64,000 bases of DNA from Pseudomonas synxantha (GCF_900105675.1 NZ_LT629786.1:558001-622000), one strand, 5' to 3'; positions 45,658 through 54,496 are shown, numbered from the stretch's first letter. Notes: a model not told the origin generated them from the letters alone. Numbers and translations are program-made.

Positions 45658-45686
45658 ATTATATATAGACCACTGGCAGCGTCCAA
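45658..45686 (-). promoter_or_regulatory. Sigma-70 promoter of the ETF-QO gene
   Basis: On the minus strand TTGGAC (45686-45681), 17-bp spacer, TATAAT (45663-45658). Start near 45651 and a leader of about 100 bases. Confidence 0.8.
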
Positions 45687-45688
45687 TA

Positions 45689-45702
45689 CAAACGTTTGTT
45701 TG
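45689..45702. promoter_or_regulatory. PsrA-like operator between ETF-QO and etfBA
   Basis: CAAAC-GTTT-GTTTG fits the PsrA consensus (G/C)AAAC-N2-4-GTTT(G/C). It starts two bases before the ETF-QO -35. PsrA is a TetR repressor released by long-chain acyl-CoA, and the etf genes are reported PsrA targets in P. aeruginosa. The rest of the 515-bp gap (45553-46068) showed no other signal I could name. Confidence 0.7.
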
Positions 45703-46068
45703 AATTGCCCGCAGCCTAGGTAAATCAAAGCAACGGGGCTTATGACTGACCATTTTGCCGTATTGACCAGAATAGGCGTTCCGGTCAAGATACGGTCGGT
45801 TTTGCGCTTCCCGTAGGCAGACTGCAGGTTTCAAGAGCACGTCCAAAGGCCGGCCGAAGGTAAAAATGTGACGCGTACCCGGACACAGGGGCGCAGTTTA
45901 CACGCCGCGATAAAGAATGACCTCTCAGTCACCACTGACGAACGGTCGTCACTTCCCGTGTGCAAGGCCACTGCCGAAGTCTTTGGAGGTGCCCTTGTGT
46001 GCCGATGAGCATCAACCGCCAGGTTCGCCTAGGCGACTTTCTTTTCACCGGAGAGTAACGAGGAATCC

Positions 46069-46818
46069 ATGAAGGTTCTTGTAGCTGTCAAACGCGTTGT
46101 CGATTACAACGTGAAAGTTCGCGTCAAGGCGGACAATTCCGGCGTCGACCTTGCTAACGTCAAGATGTCGATGAACCCTTTCTGCGAAATCGCTGTGGAA
46201 GAAGCCGTACGCCTGAAAGAGAAAGGTGTTGCGACTGAAATCGTCGTGGTGTCCATCGGTCCGACCACTGCCCAAGAGCAGCTGCGTACCGCTTTGGCCC
46301 TGGGCGCCGACCGCGCAATCCTGGTCGAATCCGCCGAAGAACTTACCTCCCTGGCGGTTGCCAAGTTGCTCAAGGCCGTTGTCGACAAGGAACAGCCTCA
46401 GTTGGTGATCCTCGGCAAACAAGCCATCGACAGCGACAACAACCAGACGGGCCAGATGCTGGCCGCACTGACCGGTTACGGCCAGGGCACCTTCGCTTCG
46501 AAAGTCGAAGTGAACGGCGACAGCGTCGCGGTGACCCGTGAAATCGACGGCGGCGCACAGACGGTTTCCCTGAAACTGCCGGCCATCGTCACCACCGACC
46601 TGCGTTTGAACGAGCCGCGCTATGCGTCCCTGCCAAACATCATGAAAGCCAAGAAGAAGCCTCTCGAAGTGCTGACTCCGGACGCTTTGGGCGTTTCCAC
46701 CGCCTCCACCAACAAGACCGTCAAGGTTGAAGCGCCGGCTGCACGCAGCGCGGGCATCAAGGTCAAGTCGGTGGCTGAACTGGTCGAGAAACTGAAAAAC
46801 GAAGCGAAGGTAATCTAA
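46069..46818 (+). CDS. etfB: Electron-transfer flavoprotein beta subunit
   Basis: A 249-residue protein of the EtfB/FixA family, the AMP-binding small subunit of ETF. It starts [20 protein letters not shown] and shows [16 protein letters not shown] near 36-51 and the recognition-loop region [10 protein letters not shown] near 200. It accepts electrons from acyl-CoA dehydrogenases as part of the EtfAB dimer and donates to ETF-QO encoded divergently. GAGGAAT lies before the ATG. etfA follows after 2 bases. Confidence 0.96.
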   Translation: MKVLVAVKRVVDYNVKVRVKADNSGVDLANVKMSMNPFCEIAVEEAVRLKEKGVATEIVVVSIGPTTAQEQLRTALALGADRAILVESAEELTSLAVAKLLKAVVDKEQPQLVILGKQAIDSDNNQTGQMLAALTGYGQGTFASKVEVNGDSVAVTREIDGGAQTVSLKLPAIVTTDLRLNEPRYASLPNIMKAKKKPLEVLTPDALGVSTASTNKTVKVEAPAARSAGIKVKSVAELVEKLKNEAKVI

Positions 46819-46820
46819 AA

Positions 46821-47750
46821 ATGACTATCTTGGTAATCGCTGAACACGATAACAAGGTGCTGGCCCCGGCCACCCTCAACACCGTGGCTGCCGCTGCGAA
46901 AATCGGTGGTGACATCCACGTATTGGTTGCTGGCCAGGGCGCTGGCGCCGTGGCTGAAGCCGCTGCGAAAATCGCGGGCGTAAGTAAAGTCCTGAACGCT
47001 GACAATGCCGCCTACGCGCATCAGTTGCCAGAAAACGTTGCGCCGCTGGTTGCAGAGCTGGGCGCTGGCTACAGCCACATCCTGGCTGCCGCTACCTCCA
47101 ACGGCAAAAACATCCTGCCACGCGTTGCCGCGCAGCTGGACGTTGACCAGATCTCCGAGATTATCTCGGTGGAAAGCGCCGACACCTTCAAGCGCCCGAT
47201 CTATGCCGGTAACGCCATCGCTACCGTGCAGTCCAACGCAGCGGTCAAGGTTATTACCGTACGCGCCACCGGTTTCGATCCGGCTGCCGCCGAAGGTGGT
47301 TCGGCCGCCGTTGAAGCCGTCTCCGCTGCCCACGACGCTGGCACGTCCAGCTTTGTTGGCGAAGAGCTGGCCAAGTCGGATCGCCCTGAGCTGACTGCTG
47401 CCAAGATTGTCGTTTCCGGCGGCCGCGGCATGCAGAACGGTGACAACTTCAAGCACCTGTACGCCCTGGCCGATAAGCTCGGCGCTGCGGTCGGCGCTTC
47501 CCGCGCAGCCGTCGACGCAGGTTTCGTACCCAACGACATGCAGGTCGGCCAGACCGGCAAGATCGTGGCGCCACAGCTGTACATCGCTGTCGGTATCTCC
47601 GGTGCGATCCAGCACTTGGCCGGTATGAAGGACTCCAAGGTGATCGTCGCGATCAACAAGGACGAAGAAGCGCCGATCTTCCAGGTTGCCGATTACGGCC
47701 TGGTGGCGGACTTGTTCGAAGCCGTACCTGAGTTGGAGAAGCTGGTCTAA
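46821..47750 (+). CDS. etfA: Electron-transfer flavoprotein alpha subunit
   Basis: A 309-residue FAD-binding large subunit. The FAD domain signature near residues 196-260 is complete: [41 protein letters not shown], and [37 protein letters not shown]. Together with EtfB it forms the soluble electron carrier for fatty-acid and amino-acid oxidation. A terminator follows 22 bases after the stop. Confidence 0.96.
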   Translation: MTILVIAEHDNKVLAPATLNTVAAAAKIGGDIHVLVAGQGAGAVAEAAAKIAGVSKVLNADNAAYAHQLPENVAPLVAELGAGYSHILAAATSNGKNILPRVAAQLDVDQISEIISVESADTFKRPIYAGNAIATVQSNAAVKVITVRATGFDPAAAEGGSAAVEAVSAAHDAGTSSFVGEELAKSDRPELTAAKIVVSGGRGMQNGDNFKHLYALADKLGAAVGASRAAVDAGFVPNDMQVGQTGKIVAPQLYIAVGISGAIQHLAGMKDSKVIVAINKDEEAPIFQVADYGLVADLFEAVPELEKLV

Positions 47751-47772
47751 TCCAGCCGCTTCACTTATAAAG

Positions 47773-47799
47773 AGCCCGGTCTTGTGACCGGGCTTTTTT
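47773..47799 (+). terminator. Rho-independent terminator of etfBA
   Basis: AGCCCGGT, CTTGTG loop, ACCGGGCT then six Ts. Confidence 0.93.
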
Positions 47800-47820
47800 A
47801 TTTATCAGGGGAACCTCGCC

Positions 47821-48636
47821 ATGGAACTGCGTCCTTGGAGCATATTGCTCGCCCTCATGCTGCTGCCGAGCCTGTCACTGGCCGCCGGCAAGTGCGAGCG
47901 CCTGGTGATCACCGGCAGCCCTGATGCCCCACCTTTGTTGTGGCGTGACCCCCAGGACCCGACGCACCTGATCGGCGCTACCGCCGAGGTGCTGCAACAA
48001 GTGGGCAAGGACCTCGGGCTGAAAATCGACCTGCTCTACGGCGGCAAACGCTCCCTGGCCCTGGATGAAGCGCGCAGCGGGCGCATGGACATCCTCGCCG
48101 ACGCGCCGCTGAACCTCGGTGAACTGGACAACTTCGACTACATCCATCCGGCGTTGATGCAGACCGATTACCTGGTCTGGACACGCAAGGATTCACAGCT
48201 GGCCTACACCTCAGTGGCTGACCTGCACGGCCACAAGGGCGCAGTATCGGAGCGCGCCCGCTTGAGCGCTGAATTCGAAACCTTCGCCGGTCAGCAGCTC
48301 AGCCTGCAACGCCTGCCCAATCTGACGCCGGCATTCCAGAAACTGTTGCTGGGTGAGGTGGATTACGTGCTGGCCGGGCGCTATTCCGGCATGGCCATGG
48401 CCCAGACCTTGGGCATGAGTGACGACCTGGTCGCCCATGAGGTGCCTGTCGATCAGCCCGGCTTGTACCTGGCGATTTCCCACAACTCGGCGTGCAATGA
48501 TCCATGGCTGCGCGGACAGTTGGCGAAAAAGATGACAGAATTGCCCGCGTCCGGTGTCGCGCAAGCCGCGCTGCAGCGCAATCTGGAGCGCTGGAAGGCG
48601 CAACTGCAACAGCCCGTCGGCACCCCAACACAGTAG
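47821..48636 (+). CDS. Periplasmic substrate-binding protein, SBP_bac_3 type
   Basis: A 271-residue protein with a Sec signal (cleaved after SLAA near residue 22) and one domain of the amino-acid-type solute-binding fold: DAPPLLWRDPQDPTHLIGATAEVLQQVGKDLGL near 38-70 and GRMDILADAPLNL near 90-103. No permease or ATPase gene is nearby, so it may feed a distant ABC transporter or act as a sensor-like orphan. The ligand is unknown. Ribosome site AGGGG. The next two lipoprotein genes follow within 10 bases and probably share its transcript. Confidence 0.83.
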   Translation: MELRPWSILLALMLLPSLSLAAGKCERLVITGSPDAPPLLWRDPQDPTHLIGATAEVLQQVGKDLGLKIDLLYGGKRSLALDEARSGRMDILADAPLNLGELDNFDYIHPALMQTDYLVWTRKDSQLAYTSVADLHGHKGAVSERARLSAEFETFAGQQLSLQRLPNLTPAFQKLLLGEVDYVLAGRYSGMAMAQTLGMSDDLVAHEVPVDQPGLYLAISHNSACNDPWLRGQLAKKMTELPASGVAQAALQRNLERWKAQLQQPVGTPTQ

Positions 48637-48645
48637 GGATTTACA

Positions 48646-49008
48646 GTGATTTTTCGACCTCTTTTCGCGGCCCTCGCCGTTGTCGCTCTGGCGGGATGTG
48701 CAACCGATCCTGCGCCGAATGAACAAATGCGCCTGACCCAGCAAGCCTTGGAGCAAGCCACCGCGGTCGGGGTCAATGCCGACGAATCGCCCGAGCTGAA
48801 ACTGGCCGAAGAAAAATTCGCCAGGGCCAAGGCCAACATGGCCGACCAATCCTACAAGCGCGCGCGTATGCGGGCCGAGCAGGCTGAGCTGGATGCGCGT
48901 CTGGCCGAGGCTAAAGTACTCACCGCCAAGAGCCAGGAGCAATTGAACGTGCTCAATACCCGCATAACCCGCCTGCGCAAGCAATTACAGTTGGGGGACG
49001 CGCAATGA
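48646..49008 (+). CDS. DUF4398-type lipoprotein
   Basis: A 120-residue lipoprotein: GTG start, short signal ending VALAGC, lipidated Cys18. The mature part is one long helical region rich in Ala/Glu/Lys (ESPELKLAEEKFARAKANMADQSYKRARMRAEQAELDARLAEAK) likely to form a coiled coil. DUF4398 proteins commonly precede an OmpA-domain partner, as here. Overlaps that gene by 4 bases (ATGA). Confidence 0.83.
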   Translation: MIFRPLFAALAVVALAGCATDPAPNEQMRLTQQALEQATAVGVNADESPELKLAEEKFARAKANMADQSYKRARMRAEQAELDARLAEAKVLTAKSQEQLNVLNTRITRLRKQLQLGDAQ

Positions 49009-49817
49009 GCCCGATGATCCGTGGTTTGGGCTGTGTGTTGCTGCTGGGCAGCGCAGCCCTCGGCGGGTGCGCCAGCCAACCCAGCAGCGAGCAGGCCTTG
49101 CAACAGGCCGGCGATGACTTTCAGAAGGTCAAAGAGGACGCCAACGTGCTGCGCTTCGCCCCCAAGGATGTGATCCGCGCCGGCGAATCCCTGGCCCGTG
49201 CCGATCGCTTGTCCAGCTACTGGGGCAGCGGCGCCGATGTGGTGCATTACTCCTACCTCAGCCAGCGCTACAGTGCCATCGCCCGCGAACACACTGAGCA
49301 AGGCCTGAACGCCGAACGTGGCGCCCAACTCGAATTGGAACGCCAGCGCCTGCAACTGGCCCTGCGCGAAAACAAACTGGCCAGCGTGCAGCAACAGGGC
49401 AAGTGGGTTGAAGCACAAATTGCCAGCCTCACCACCCAGACCGACCGTGGCTTGGTGATGACGCTGGGAGATGTGCTGTTCGACACCGGCGAAGCGGAAC
49501 TGGCCAACTCGGCCAACCGCACGGTGTTGAAGATCGTGCAGTTCCTGCAACTGAACCCCAAGCGTCGGGTGCGCGTCGAGGGTTACACCGACAACACCGG
49601 GGGCGAGCAGGAAAACCTCAAGCTGTCCCGCGACCGTGCCCAATCGGTGGCGGACCTGTTGATGGACCTGGGTATCGATGACAAGCGTATCGAGGTCCAG
49701 GGTTATGGCGATCAGTATCCGGTAGAAGCCAACGCCTCCGAACGAGGCCGCGCACAGAATCGCCGGGTGGAAATCGTATTCTCCGACGAAAAAGGCCAAC
49801 TGGGCGCCGCTCGCTGA
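49005..49817 (+). CDS. OmpA-family lipoprotein with DUF4398-like N-terminus
   Basis: A 270-residue lipoprotein: signal ending ALGGC, mature Cys22. A helical DUF4398-like stretch (residues 30-130) is followed by an OmpA-like peptidoglycan-binding domain from about 150 with TLGDVLFDTGEAEL, VEGYTDNTGGEQENLKLSRDRAQSV and RAQNRRVEIVF. It should tether the outer membrane to the cell wall. Paired with the shorter helical lipoprotein just upstream, which may bind its N-terminal part. Confidence 0.88.
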   Translation: MSPMIRGLGCVLLLGSAALGGCASQPSSEQALQQAGDDFQKVKEDANVLRFAPKDVIRAGESLARADRLSSYWGSGADVVHYSYLSQRYSAIAREHTEQGLNAERGAQLELERQRLQLALRENKLASVQQQGKWVEAQIASLTTQTDRGLVMTLGDVLFDTGEAELANSANRTVLKIVQFLQLNPKRRVRVEGYTDNTGGEQENLKLSRDRAQSVADLLMDLGIDDKRIEVQGYGDQYPVEANASERGRAQNRRVEIVFSDEKGQLGAAR

Positions 49818-49834
49818 GCGCCAGGCTGCGATTT

Positions 49835-49928
49835 AATGTGGGAGGGGGCTTGCTCCCGATAGCGGTAGTTCAGTTGCAACATCTTTGACTGATACACCGT
49901 CATCGGGAGCAAGCCCCCTCCCACATTT
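49835..49928. repeat. REPIN: inverted REP pair
   Basis: AATGTGGGAGGGGGCTTGC... at 49835 and its complement ending at 49928, with 30-odd bases between. Spacer contains TCTTTGACTGATACACCG, similar to the spacer of the 8065 element. Confidence 0.9.
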
Positions 49929-49988
49929 GTTAGGCGTACTCTCTAACAGTTTTTGCTGTCACTCCCACCCGCGCTCGACTATCGTGAC

Positions 49989-50015
49989 AACTGTCCCCGT
50001 ACAGTTCTAAACTGT
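49989..50015. promoter_or_regulatory. Three-part MocR-type operator
   Basis: AACTGT (49989-49994), ACAGTT (50001-50006), AACTGT (50010-50015). The two direct copies are 21 bp apart, two helical turns, with an inverted copy between. This fits binding of a dimeric MocR regulator to its own promoter, 53 bp before its start codon. Confidence 0.6.
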
Positions 50016-50067
50016 GCCGGTATGTTTCACACAAAAATAAAATACCCGTGAAATCGAGTGCTGCGTC

Positions 50068-51507
50068 ATGACCAATCTGTTGCTTTACCAGCGTATTGCC
50101 CAGCAACTGGCTGAGGACATCCGACGCGGTGTCTACCAACCGGGGGAGCGCGTGCCGTCGGTGCGCAAAATGAGTTCCCAGCTCAATGTGAGCCATGCCA
50201 CGGTGCTGCAGGCCTATGCCAACCTGGAAGACCAGGGGCTGATCCGGGCGCGGCCGCAGTCGGGCTATTACGTGCACCAGACACCCGCACTCACGGCGCC
50301 GACGCCAGACATCGCGCGGGTCGAGCGGCCAGGCTTGGTCACCCGCAGCAGCATCATCCAGCAGGTATTGGTCGAGTCGCGCCGTGAAGGGGTGTTCCCC
50401 TTGGGCGCCGCGGTGCCGAGTGTCGACTATCTTCCTGTACGGGCGCTGCACCAGCAGTTGGCCAAGGTCACACGGTTCCAGAGCCCGCGGGCCTTCAGCT
50501 ACATGTTCAGCCCCGGCTTTGAACCGCTGCGCCGTCAGGTGGCGATCCGCATGCGCGATGCCGGTGTGGTGGTAGACCCTTCCGAGGTGGTGATCACCCA
50601 CGGCTGCGTCGACGCGTTGCAGATGTCCTTGCGCGTACTCACGCGGCCTGGCGACCTGATCGCCGCCGAATCACCGACTTACTACGGCTTGTTGCAACTC
50701 GCCGATTTGCTCGGTCTGAAAGTCATCGAGATTCCCAGCGACCCAGCCACGGGAATGAGCCTGGAAGCCCTGCAACTGGCCGCCAACCAGTGGTCGATCA
50801 AGGCGCTGGTGCTCACCACGCGCCTGAGCAACCCCCTGGGTGGCACCATGCCCGAGGAGCGCCAGAAACAACTGCTGCGCCTGGCGTCGGATTTCGATAT
50901 CCAGATCGTCGAGGACGATATCTACGGCGAGCTGATGTTCGAACTGGGTCGCACCAAGGCTCTGAAAGCCTACGACCGCCTTGACCGGGTTATCTACTGC
51001 TCGAGTTTTTCCAAGACCTTGTCCCCGGGTGTGCGCATCGGCTGGATGATCGCCGGCAAGTACCAGCAGGAGATCCAGCGCCTGCAGATGTTCAGTACCC
51101 ACTCAGCTTGCAGTGTCACCCAGATGGGGGTCGCGGCTTACCTGGAAAACGGTGGCTACGACCGCCACCTGCGCTACATCCGCCAGGAATACCGCAAGAA
51201 CCTCAGCGCCTTCCAACTGGCGGTGCAGCAATATTTCCCCGAAGGCACCCAGATGACCCGTCCAACCGGCGGCTTTATCCTGTGGGTCAGTTTGCCGGGT
51301 CGGGTCAATACCCAGGAACTGCACATCCGTGCCCTGCAACAGGGCATCAGTATTGCGCCGGGGCTGATCTTCAGTAATACGGAACAGTTCAACCACTGTA
51401 TTCGCCTCAACTGCGGTACCCCCTGGAACCGCGAGGCAGAGCGGGCGTTGATGACCTTGGGCATGCTGGCCAGCCAGTTGTGCCAGGAGACCGCGGCGGG
51501 TTTTTGA
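50068..51507 (+). CDS. MocR-family regulator (GntR HTH fused to aminotransferase domain)
   Basis: A 479-residue fusion: GntR winged helix at about 5-75 (YQRIAQQLAEDIRRGVYQPGERVPSVRKMSSQLNVSHATVLQAY) and a fold-type I aminotransferase domain from about 110 to the end. The PLP lysine is Lys316 in SFSKTLSPGVRIGW, and the Asp of VEDDIYGEL near 282 and Tyr are present, so PLP binding is likely. Such proteins sense amino compounds or PLP (GabR, PdxR, TauR) or resemble E. coli YdcR; the target here is unknown. A clear operator array lies upstream. No ribosome site is evident. Confidence 0.9.
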   Translation: MTNLLLYQRIAQQLAEDIRRGVYQPGERVPSVRKMSSQLNVSHATVLQAYANLEDQGLIRARPQSGYYVHQTPALTAPTPDIARVERPGLVTRSSIIQQVLVESRREGVFPLGAAVPSVDYLPVRALHQQLAKVTRFQSPRAFSYMFSPGFEPLRRQVAIRMRDAGVVVDPSEVVITHGCVDALQMSLRVLTRPGDLIAAESPTYYGLLQLADLLGLKVIEIPSDPATGMSLEALQLAANQWSIKALVLTTRLSNPLGGTMPEERQKQLLRLASDFDIQIVEDDIYGELMFELGRTKALKAYDRLDRVIYCSSFSKTLSPGVRIGWMIAGKYQQEIQRLQMFSTHSACSVTQMGVAAYLENGGYDRHLRYIRQEYRKNLSAFQLAVQQYFPEGTQMTRPTGGFILWVSLPGRVNTQELHIRALQQGISIAPGLIFSNTEQFNHCIRLNCGTPWNREAERALMTLGMLASQLCQETAAGF

Positions 51508-51600
51508 GACGTGCAAAGGGGACAGCATTGATCTGCGCCCTTGTCATGCCGTGCACAACAAGCGAGCATATGGCCTTCTGCCGTTAACGCTGTTGGCGAT

Positions 51601-52092
51601 ATGACATCTATTTTTCGCGTTACCTTGGTGATTGGCTTGTTGAGCCTGTGCAATGTTAGCGGTGTGCTGGCAGCCACGCCGGTGGGCGATAGCACGTCGG
51701 CTGCCAGTGTTGAGCAGAAGGTCTCCGTGAAGAAGCCGACGCCCGTGAAAAAAGCCCCGGCCACACAGAAAAAAGCCGCAGCGAGCAAAAAGCGCGCGCC
51801 CGTTGCGAGCAAGTCCAAGTCTGCCCATGAAGTCGCCCAGACTAAATTGCCACCGGCACAGTTGGACCTTTCGCTGCCCTCTGACATGGTCAGGCTGTTG
51901 CAGCCCATCGGCACCATGCCCAAGCCCAAGAGCGTGCCCTTGCTGCCGCCGCTGTTTGGCGAAAAGCCCACCGACAACAGTGCGTTCCAGATCAACGGCC
52001 GCTTGCTCAGCAATGAGATGAAGCTGCAACTGCGCAACGATGAGCGCCGTGATGTTGAAGGCGCCGCGCTGGATTTCGAATTCAAGCAATAA
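51601..52092 (+). CDS. Exported Lys/Ala-rich protein of unknown function
   Basis: A 163-residue protein: signal peptide (FRVTLVIGLLSLCNVSGVLA, cut near residue 24), then a basic histone-H1-like stretch (VKKPTPVKKAPATQKKAAASKKRAPVASKSK) and a C-terminal part with LPPLFGEKP and INGRLLSNEMKLQLRNDER. The basic stretch could contact LPS, DNA or peptidoglycan; that is a guess. ATG 51601 is preferred because the signal peptide begins there; a longer reading from 51541 has no support. A terminator follows. Confidence 0.72.
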   Translation: MTSIFRVTLVIGLLSLCNVSGVLAATPVGDSTSAASVEQKVSVKKPTPVKKAPATQKKAAASKKRAPVASKSKSAHEVAQTKLPPAQLDLSLPSDMVRLLQPIGTMPKPKSVPLLPPLFGEKPTDNSAFQINGRLLSNEMKLQLRNDERRDVEGAALDFEFKQ

Positions 52093-52120
52093 ACATTGCC
52101 GCTATGCGTGACCCAGGTTG

Positions 52121-52156
52121 CCGACCATCTGTCGCAGACTGGTCGGTCACTTTTGT
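52121..52156 (+). terminator. Rho-independent terminator
   Basis: CCGACCATCTG pairs with CAGACTGGTCGG (one bulge each side), followed by TCACTTTTGTTTT. Confidence 0.8.
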
Positions 52157-52254
52157 TTTGCGCGAAAAACCCCTGTTTGACCATTTTAAAACGGCTGTTT
52201 AAGGGCGTACTCTAGCCCGGTCATCCCTATTGAGTCGTCGAGGACCTGCTGGTC

Positions 52255-52509
52255 ATGAAATGCCGTGAAGGCTGTGGCGCATGCTGCATCGCCCCCTCCA
52301 TCAGTTCGCCGCTGCCCGGAATGCCCCAGGGCAAGCCTGCAGGCGTTCGCTGCCTGCACCTGTCGGTCGGACAACTGTGCCAGCTGTTCGGCCTGCCTGA
52401 ACGGCCGGCGGTGTGCAGTGATTTCAAGGCTGATATCGAGGTCTGTGGCAATGACCAGGCCGATGCAATTCGCTTGATCGGCTGGTGGGAGCAGATGACG
52501 GCGGCTTGA
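52255..52509 (+). CDS. YkgJ-type cysteine-cluster protein
   Basis: An 84-residue protein with the pattern CxxxCxxCC at residues 3-11 (CREGCGACC) and further cysteines at about 35, 43, 54 and 64, consistent with the YkgJ zinc- or iron-binding family. Short member, without the longer C-terminal part of some homologues. Function unknown. GAGGA lies 13 bases before the ATG. Confidence 0.85.
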   Translation: MKCREGCGACCIAPSISSPLPGMPQGKPAGVRCLHLSVGQLCQLFGLPERPAVCSDFKADIEVCGNDQADAIRLIGWWEQMTAA

Positions 52510-52550
52510 TGGGCTTTACTATTGGAACTTCAACAATAAGGAATACAACA

Positions 52551-53156
52551 ATGGGTTCGCTGAAACGACTGGCCGTGTTGTGCGGTTTTACACTGCTGTT
52601 TGCTGCTACTGCCCAGGCTGAGGAATGGCAAGTGGCCAAGGACGAAGACGGTATCAAGGTGTCCCTGAGCGAAGTTGCCGGCTCCAAGTACAAAGCGTAT
52701 CGCGGCGTGACCGTGATCAAGGCGCCTGTGGCCAAGATCGTTGCATTGCAGGAAGACGTGGCGGGTGCCTGCGCGTGGATTCACGAGTGCAAATCCCAGA
52801 AACTGGTCGACAAGAAAGGCGACGAAGCCTGGACCTACACGCAATTCAAGGCACCGTTTCCGGTGAGCGATCGTGACTCGTATATTCATGTCACAACCGC
52901 TAAAAACGCCGATGGCAGCGTAACCCGCACCTTGCAGGGCGTGCCTACCTACAAGCCCGAAGAAAAAGGCTATGTGCGGGTCGCTCAGGTCGAAGGCTCC
53001 TGGAAACTGGTGCCCAAGGGCGCCAATGAGACCGAAGTGACCTACCAAGTGCACACCGAGCCGGGCGGCAGCGTGCCGTCGTGGTTGGCCAACAAGTTCG
53101 TGGTGGAAGCGCCGTTCAATACCTTGAGGGCGCTCAAGGAACGCGCTGAAAAATAA
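52551..53156 (+). CDS. Exported START-domain protein
   Basis: A 201-residue protein with a Sec signal (cut after AQA near 22) and a START/Bet v1-like lipid-binding domain: EEWQVAKDEDGIKVSLSEV, YRGVTVIKAPVAKIVAL near 55-71, WTYTQFKAPFPVSDRDSYIHV near 105, and a closing helix with FVVEAPFNTLRALKERAEK. A periplasmic lipid or hydrophobic-ligand carrier is likely, without known ligand. ATG 52551 matches the signal; AAGGA upstream. Confidence 0.85.
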   Translation: MGSLKRLAVLCGFTLLFAATAQAEEWQVAKDEDGIKVSLSEVAGSKYKAYRGVTVIKAPVAKIVALQEDVAGACAWIHECKSQKLVDKKGDEAWTYTQFKAPFPVSDRDSYIHVTTAKNADGSVTRTLQGVPTYKPEEKGYVRVAQVEGSWKLVPKGANETEVTYQVHTEPGGSVPSWLANKFVVEAPFNTLRALKERAEK

Positions 53157-53260
53157 GCGCAACTGATCCGGTGCCTCCTGCCTTGGGTGGAACGTTTGGC
53201 GAAGCCTCAAGGTCCAGATAGATGTAAGCCCACACATGGGGTTTTATCGAGGAGGCACCG

Positions 53261-53497
53261 ATGCCGAAGTGGAATGTTTCTTTCATCAATGACCGTGGCG
53301 AGCCGGTAGTCGAGCAATTCGACTGCGAGCATGAGCCGACGCTGGAAGAAGCCGCACAGATGGTGCGGGTGCGTGTGTCGCCGGTGTTAGAAAAGCTGGA
53401 CCTTAACGATCTTGCCGATCGTGTTCCCGAGCCCACGGTCAAGAGCCTGCATGATCAAAATGGTATCAAGGACCTCAAGGTCGAACCCGCGGCCTGA
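53261..53497 (+). CDS. Small conserved protein of unknown function
   Basis: A 78-residue soluble acidic protein: two beta strands (WNVSFINDRGEPVVEQFDCEHEP) then helices (LEEAAQMVRVRVSPVLEKLDL). I do not recognise the family. The ribosome site GAGGAGG is very strong, which suggests good expression. One cysteine. It stands alone between a START-domain gene and rraB. Confidence 0.78.
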   Translation: MPKWNVSFINDRGEPVVEQFDCEHEPTLEEAAQMVRVRVSPVLEKLDLNDLADRVPEPTVKSLHDQNGIKDLKVEPAA

Positions 53498-53709
53498 ATA
53501 TTTCCGTTAGACCCATCAAGCACCTCTGGTGGAGGTGATAGCTTCGCGCTACTCTGCAATCGAGATCAGCGAATGAATCGCTAAGGTCTGGTCTTGTCAG
53601 CTACATGCTTGTTTTCCAGCGGTGTTGTTCCTGCCGTAGTACTCGCGCCAGTAGGGCGCGAGCTTCGGGAAGCACGGAAAGTCTATCCATCATTTGAGGA
53701 GCACTTTTC

Positions 53710-54051
53710 ATGAGCACAGCCTATCAAGAAGACATCAGTACCAACGTCCTGCGCCGCATGAAAGAGGGCGGCTTCGATTTCTCGCGTTTTCACCCCATTG
53801 AGTTCTACGCCATTTTCCCGGATGAGGAACGGGCGCGCAGGGCTGCGGGTCGATTTCGTGGCGAATCCCTGAATGCCCAGGTCAGCGCGCGCGACGATGG
53901 CGCCTGGTACCTGGAACTGAGCAAAATCATGTTTGCAACCTACGACGGCATAGGAGACTTCGAGCAAGACTTCGAGGCGGTGGTCGAGCCCCTGGGTGGG
54001 ATCATCGAAGGATGGGGCGTCAAGCAGGAGGTGCGTGGGTTACCCATGTAG
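53710..54051 (+). CDS. rraB: RNase E inhibitor RraB-type protein
   Basis: A 113-residue acidic protein of the RraB/YjgD family: VLRRMKEGGFDFSRFHPIEFYAIFPDEERARRAAGRFRGE near residues 14-53 and a C-terminal GGIIEGWGV. In E. coli RraB binds the C-terminal half of RNase E and alters degradosome make-up. The gene for RNase E is in this same window (8238-11393). Preceded by TTGAGGAG and by two hairpins in the 212-bp gap (53521-53537, and CTCGCGCC/GGCGCGAG at 53642-53662), which may be leader structures. Confidence 0.8.
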   Translation: MSTAYQEDISTNVLRRMKEGGFDFSRFHPIEFYAIFPDEERARRAAGRFRGESLNAQVSARDDGAWYLELSKIMFATYDGIGDFEQDFEAVVEPLGGIIEGWGVKQEVRGLPM

Positions 54052-54143
54052 TTGGTTTTTATGAGCAGCGCAGCGTATCGGCTGACCTTTGGGTCGGCCG
54101 ATTTTGTTTGGGGGGGGTGACCTGCACTGGTTTTGTTACATGC

Positions 54144-54267
54144 AAAAAAAAGCCACCCCAGTAGGGTGGCGGAAAGGGAAGCTCGAGGGAGCAGATCAGT
54201 ACACGAAGTAACACAGTACCGGTTGCACAAAGGGTTTCGCTGTAGGACATGTCCTGTTCAGCCGATG
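54144..54267 (-). ncRNA. Candidate unassigned small RNA on the minus strand
   Basis: The 445-bp gap between rraB and the ATP-grasp gene has a textbook terminator that works only on the minus strand: GCCACCC, TACTG-type loop, GGGTGGC (54170-54152), then eight Ts (54151-54144). No minus-strand gene lies upstream. A possible promoter is TTCACT (54302-54297), 17 bp, GATAAT (54279-54274), starting near 54267, giving about 124 bases. The transcript would include the palindrome AGGACATGTCCT (54244-54255) near its 5' end. No coding frame of note. Identity unknown. Confidence 0.55.
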
Positions 54268-54496
54268 GAGGTGATTATCCGCAGCGCCGGCCGGGCAGTG
54301 AAATCAACTCTGGCTATGCGATCGATAGCCAAGGGCCGCGTTGCAATGAAGCGTGCGACATGCAATGGGCACGTTCTACGCACTGGAATGGTGCGAAGAC
54401 TCCGCCTGGATTATTCAAGTCATTGATTATTAAGTGTTTATGCCGCTGGCACGGGCCTTGCGAAGGTTCTCGCGTCCGGGTGACAAGGAGTACGGC

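Noticed and set aside
43978..45723. Open frame of 581 codons opposite the ETF-QO gene
   Set aside because: Antisense shadow: ETF-QO has all family motifs in its own frame.
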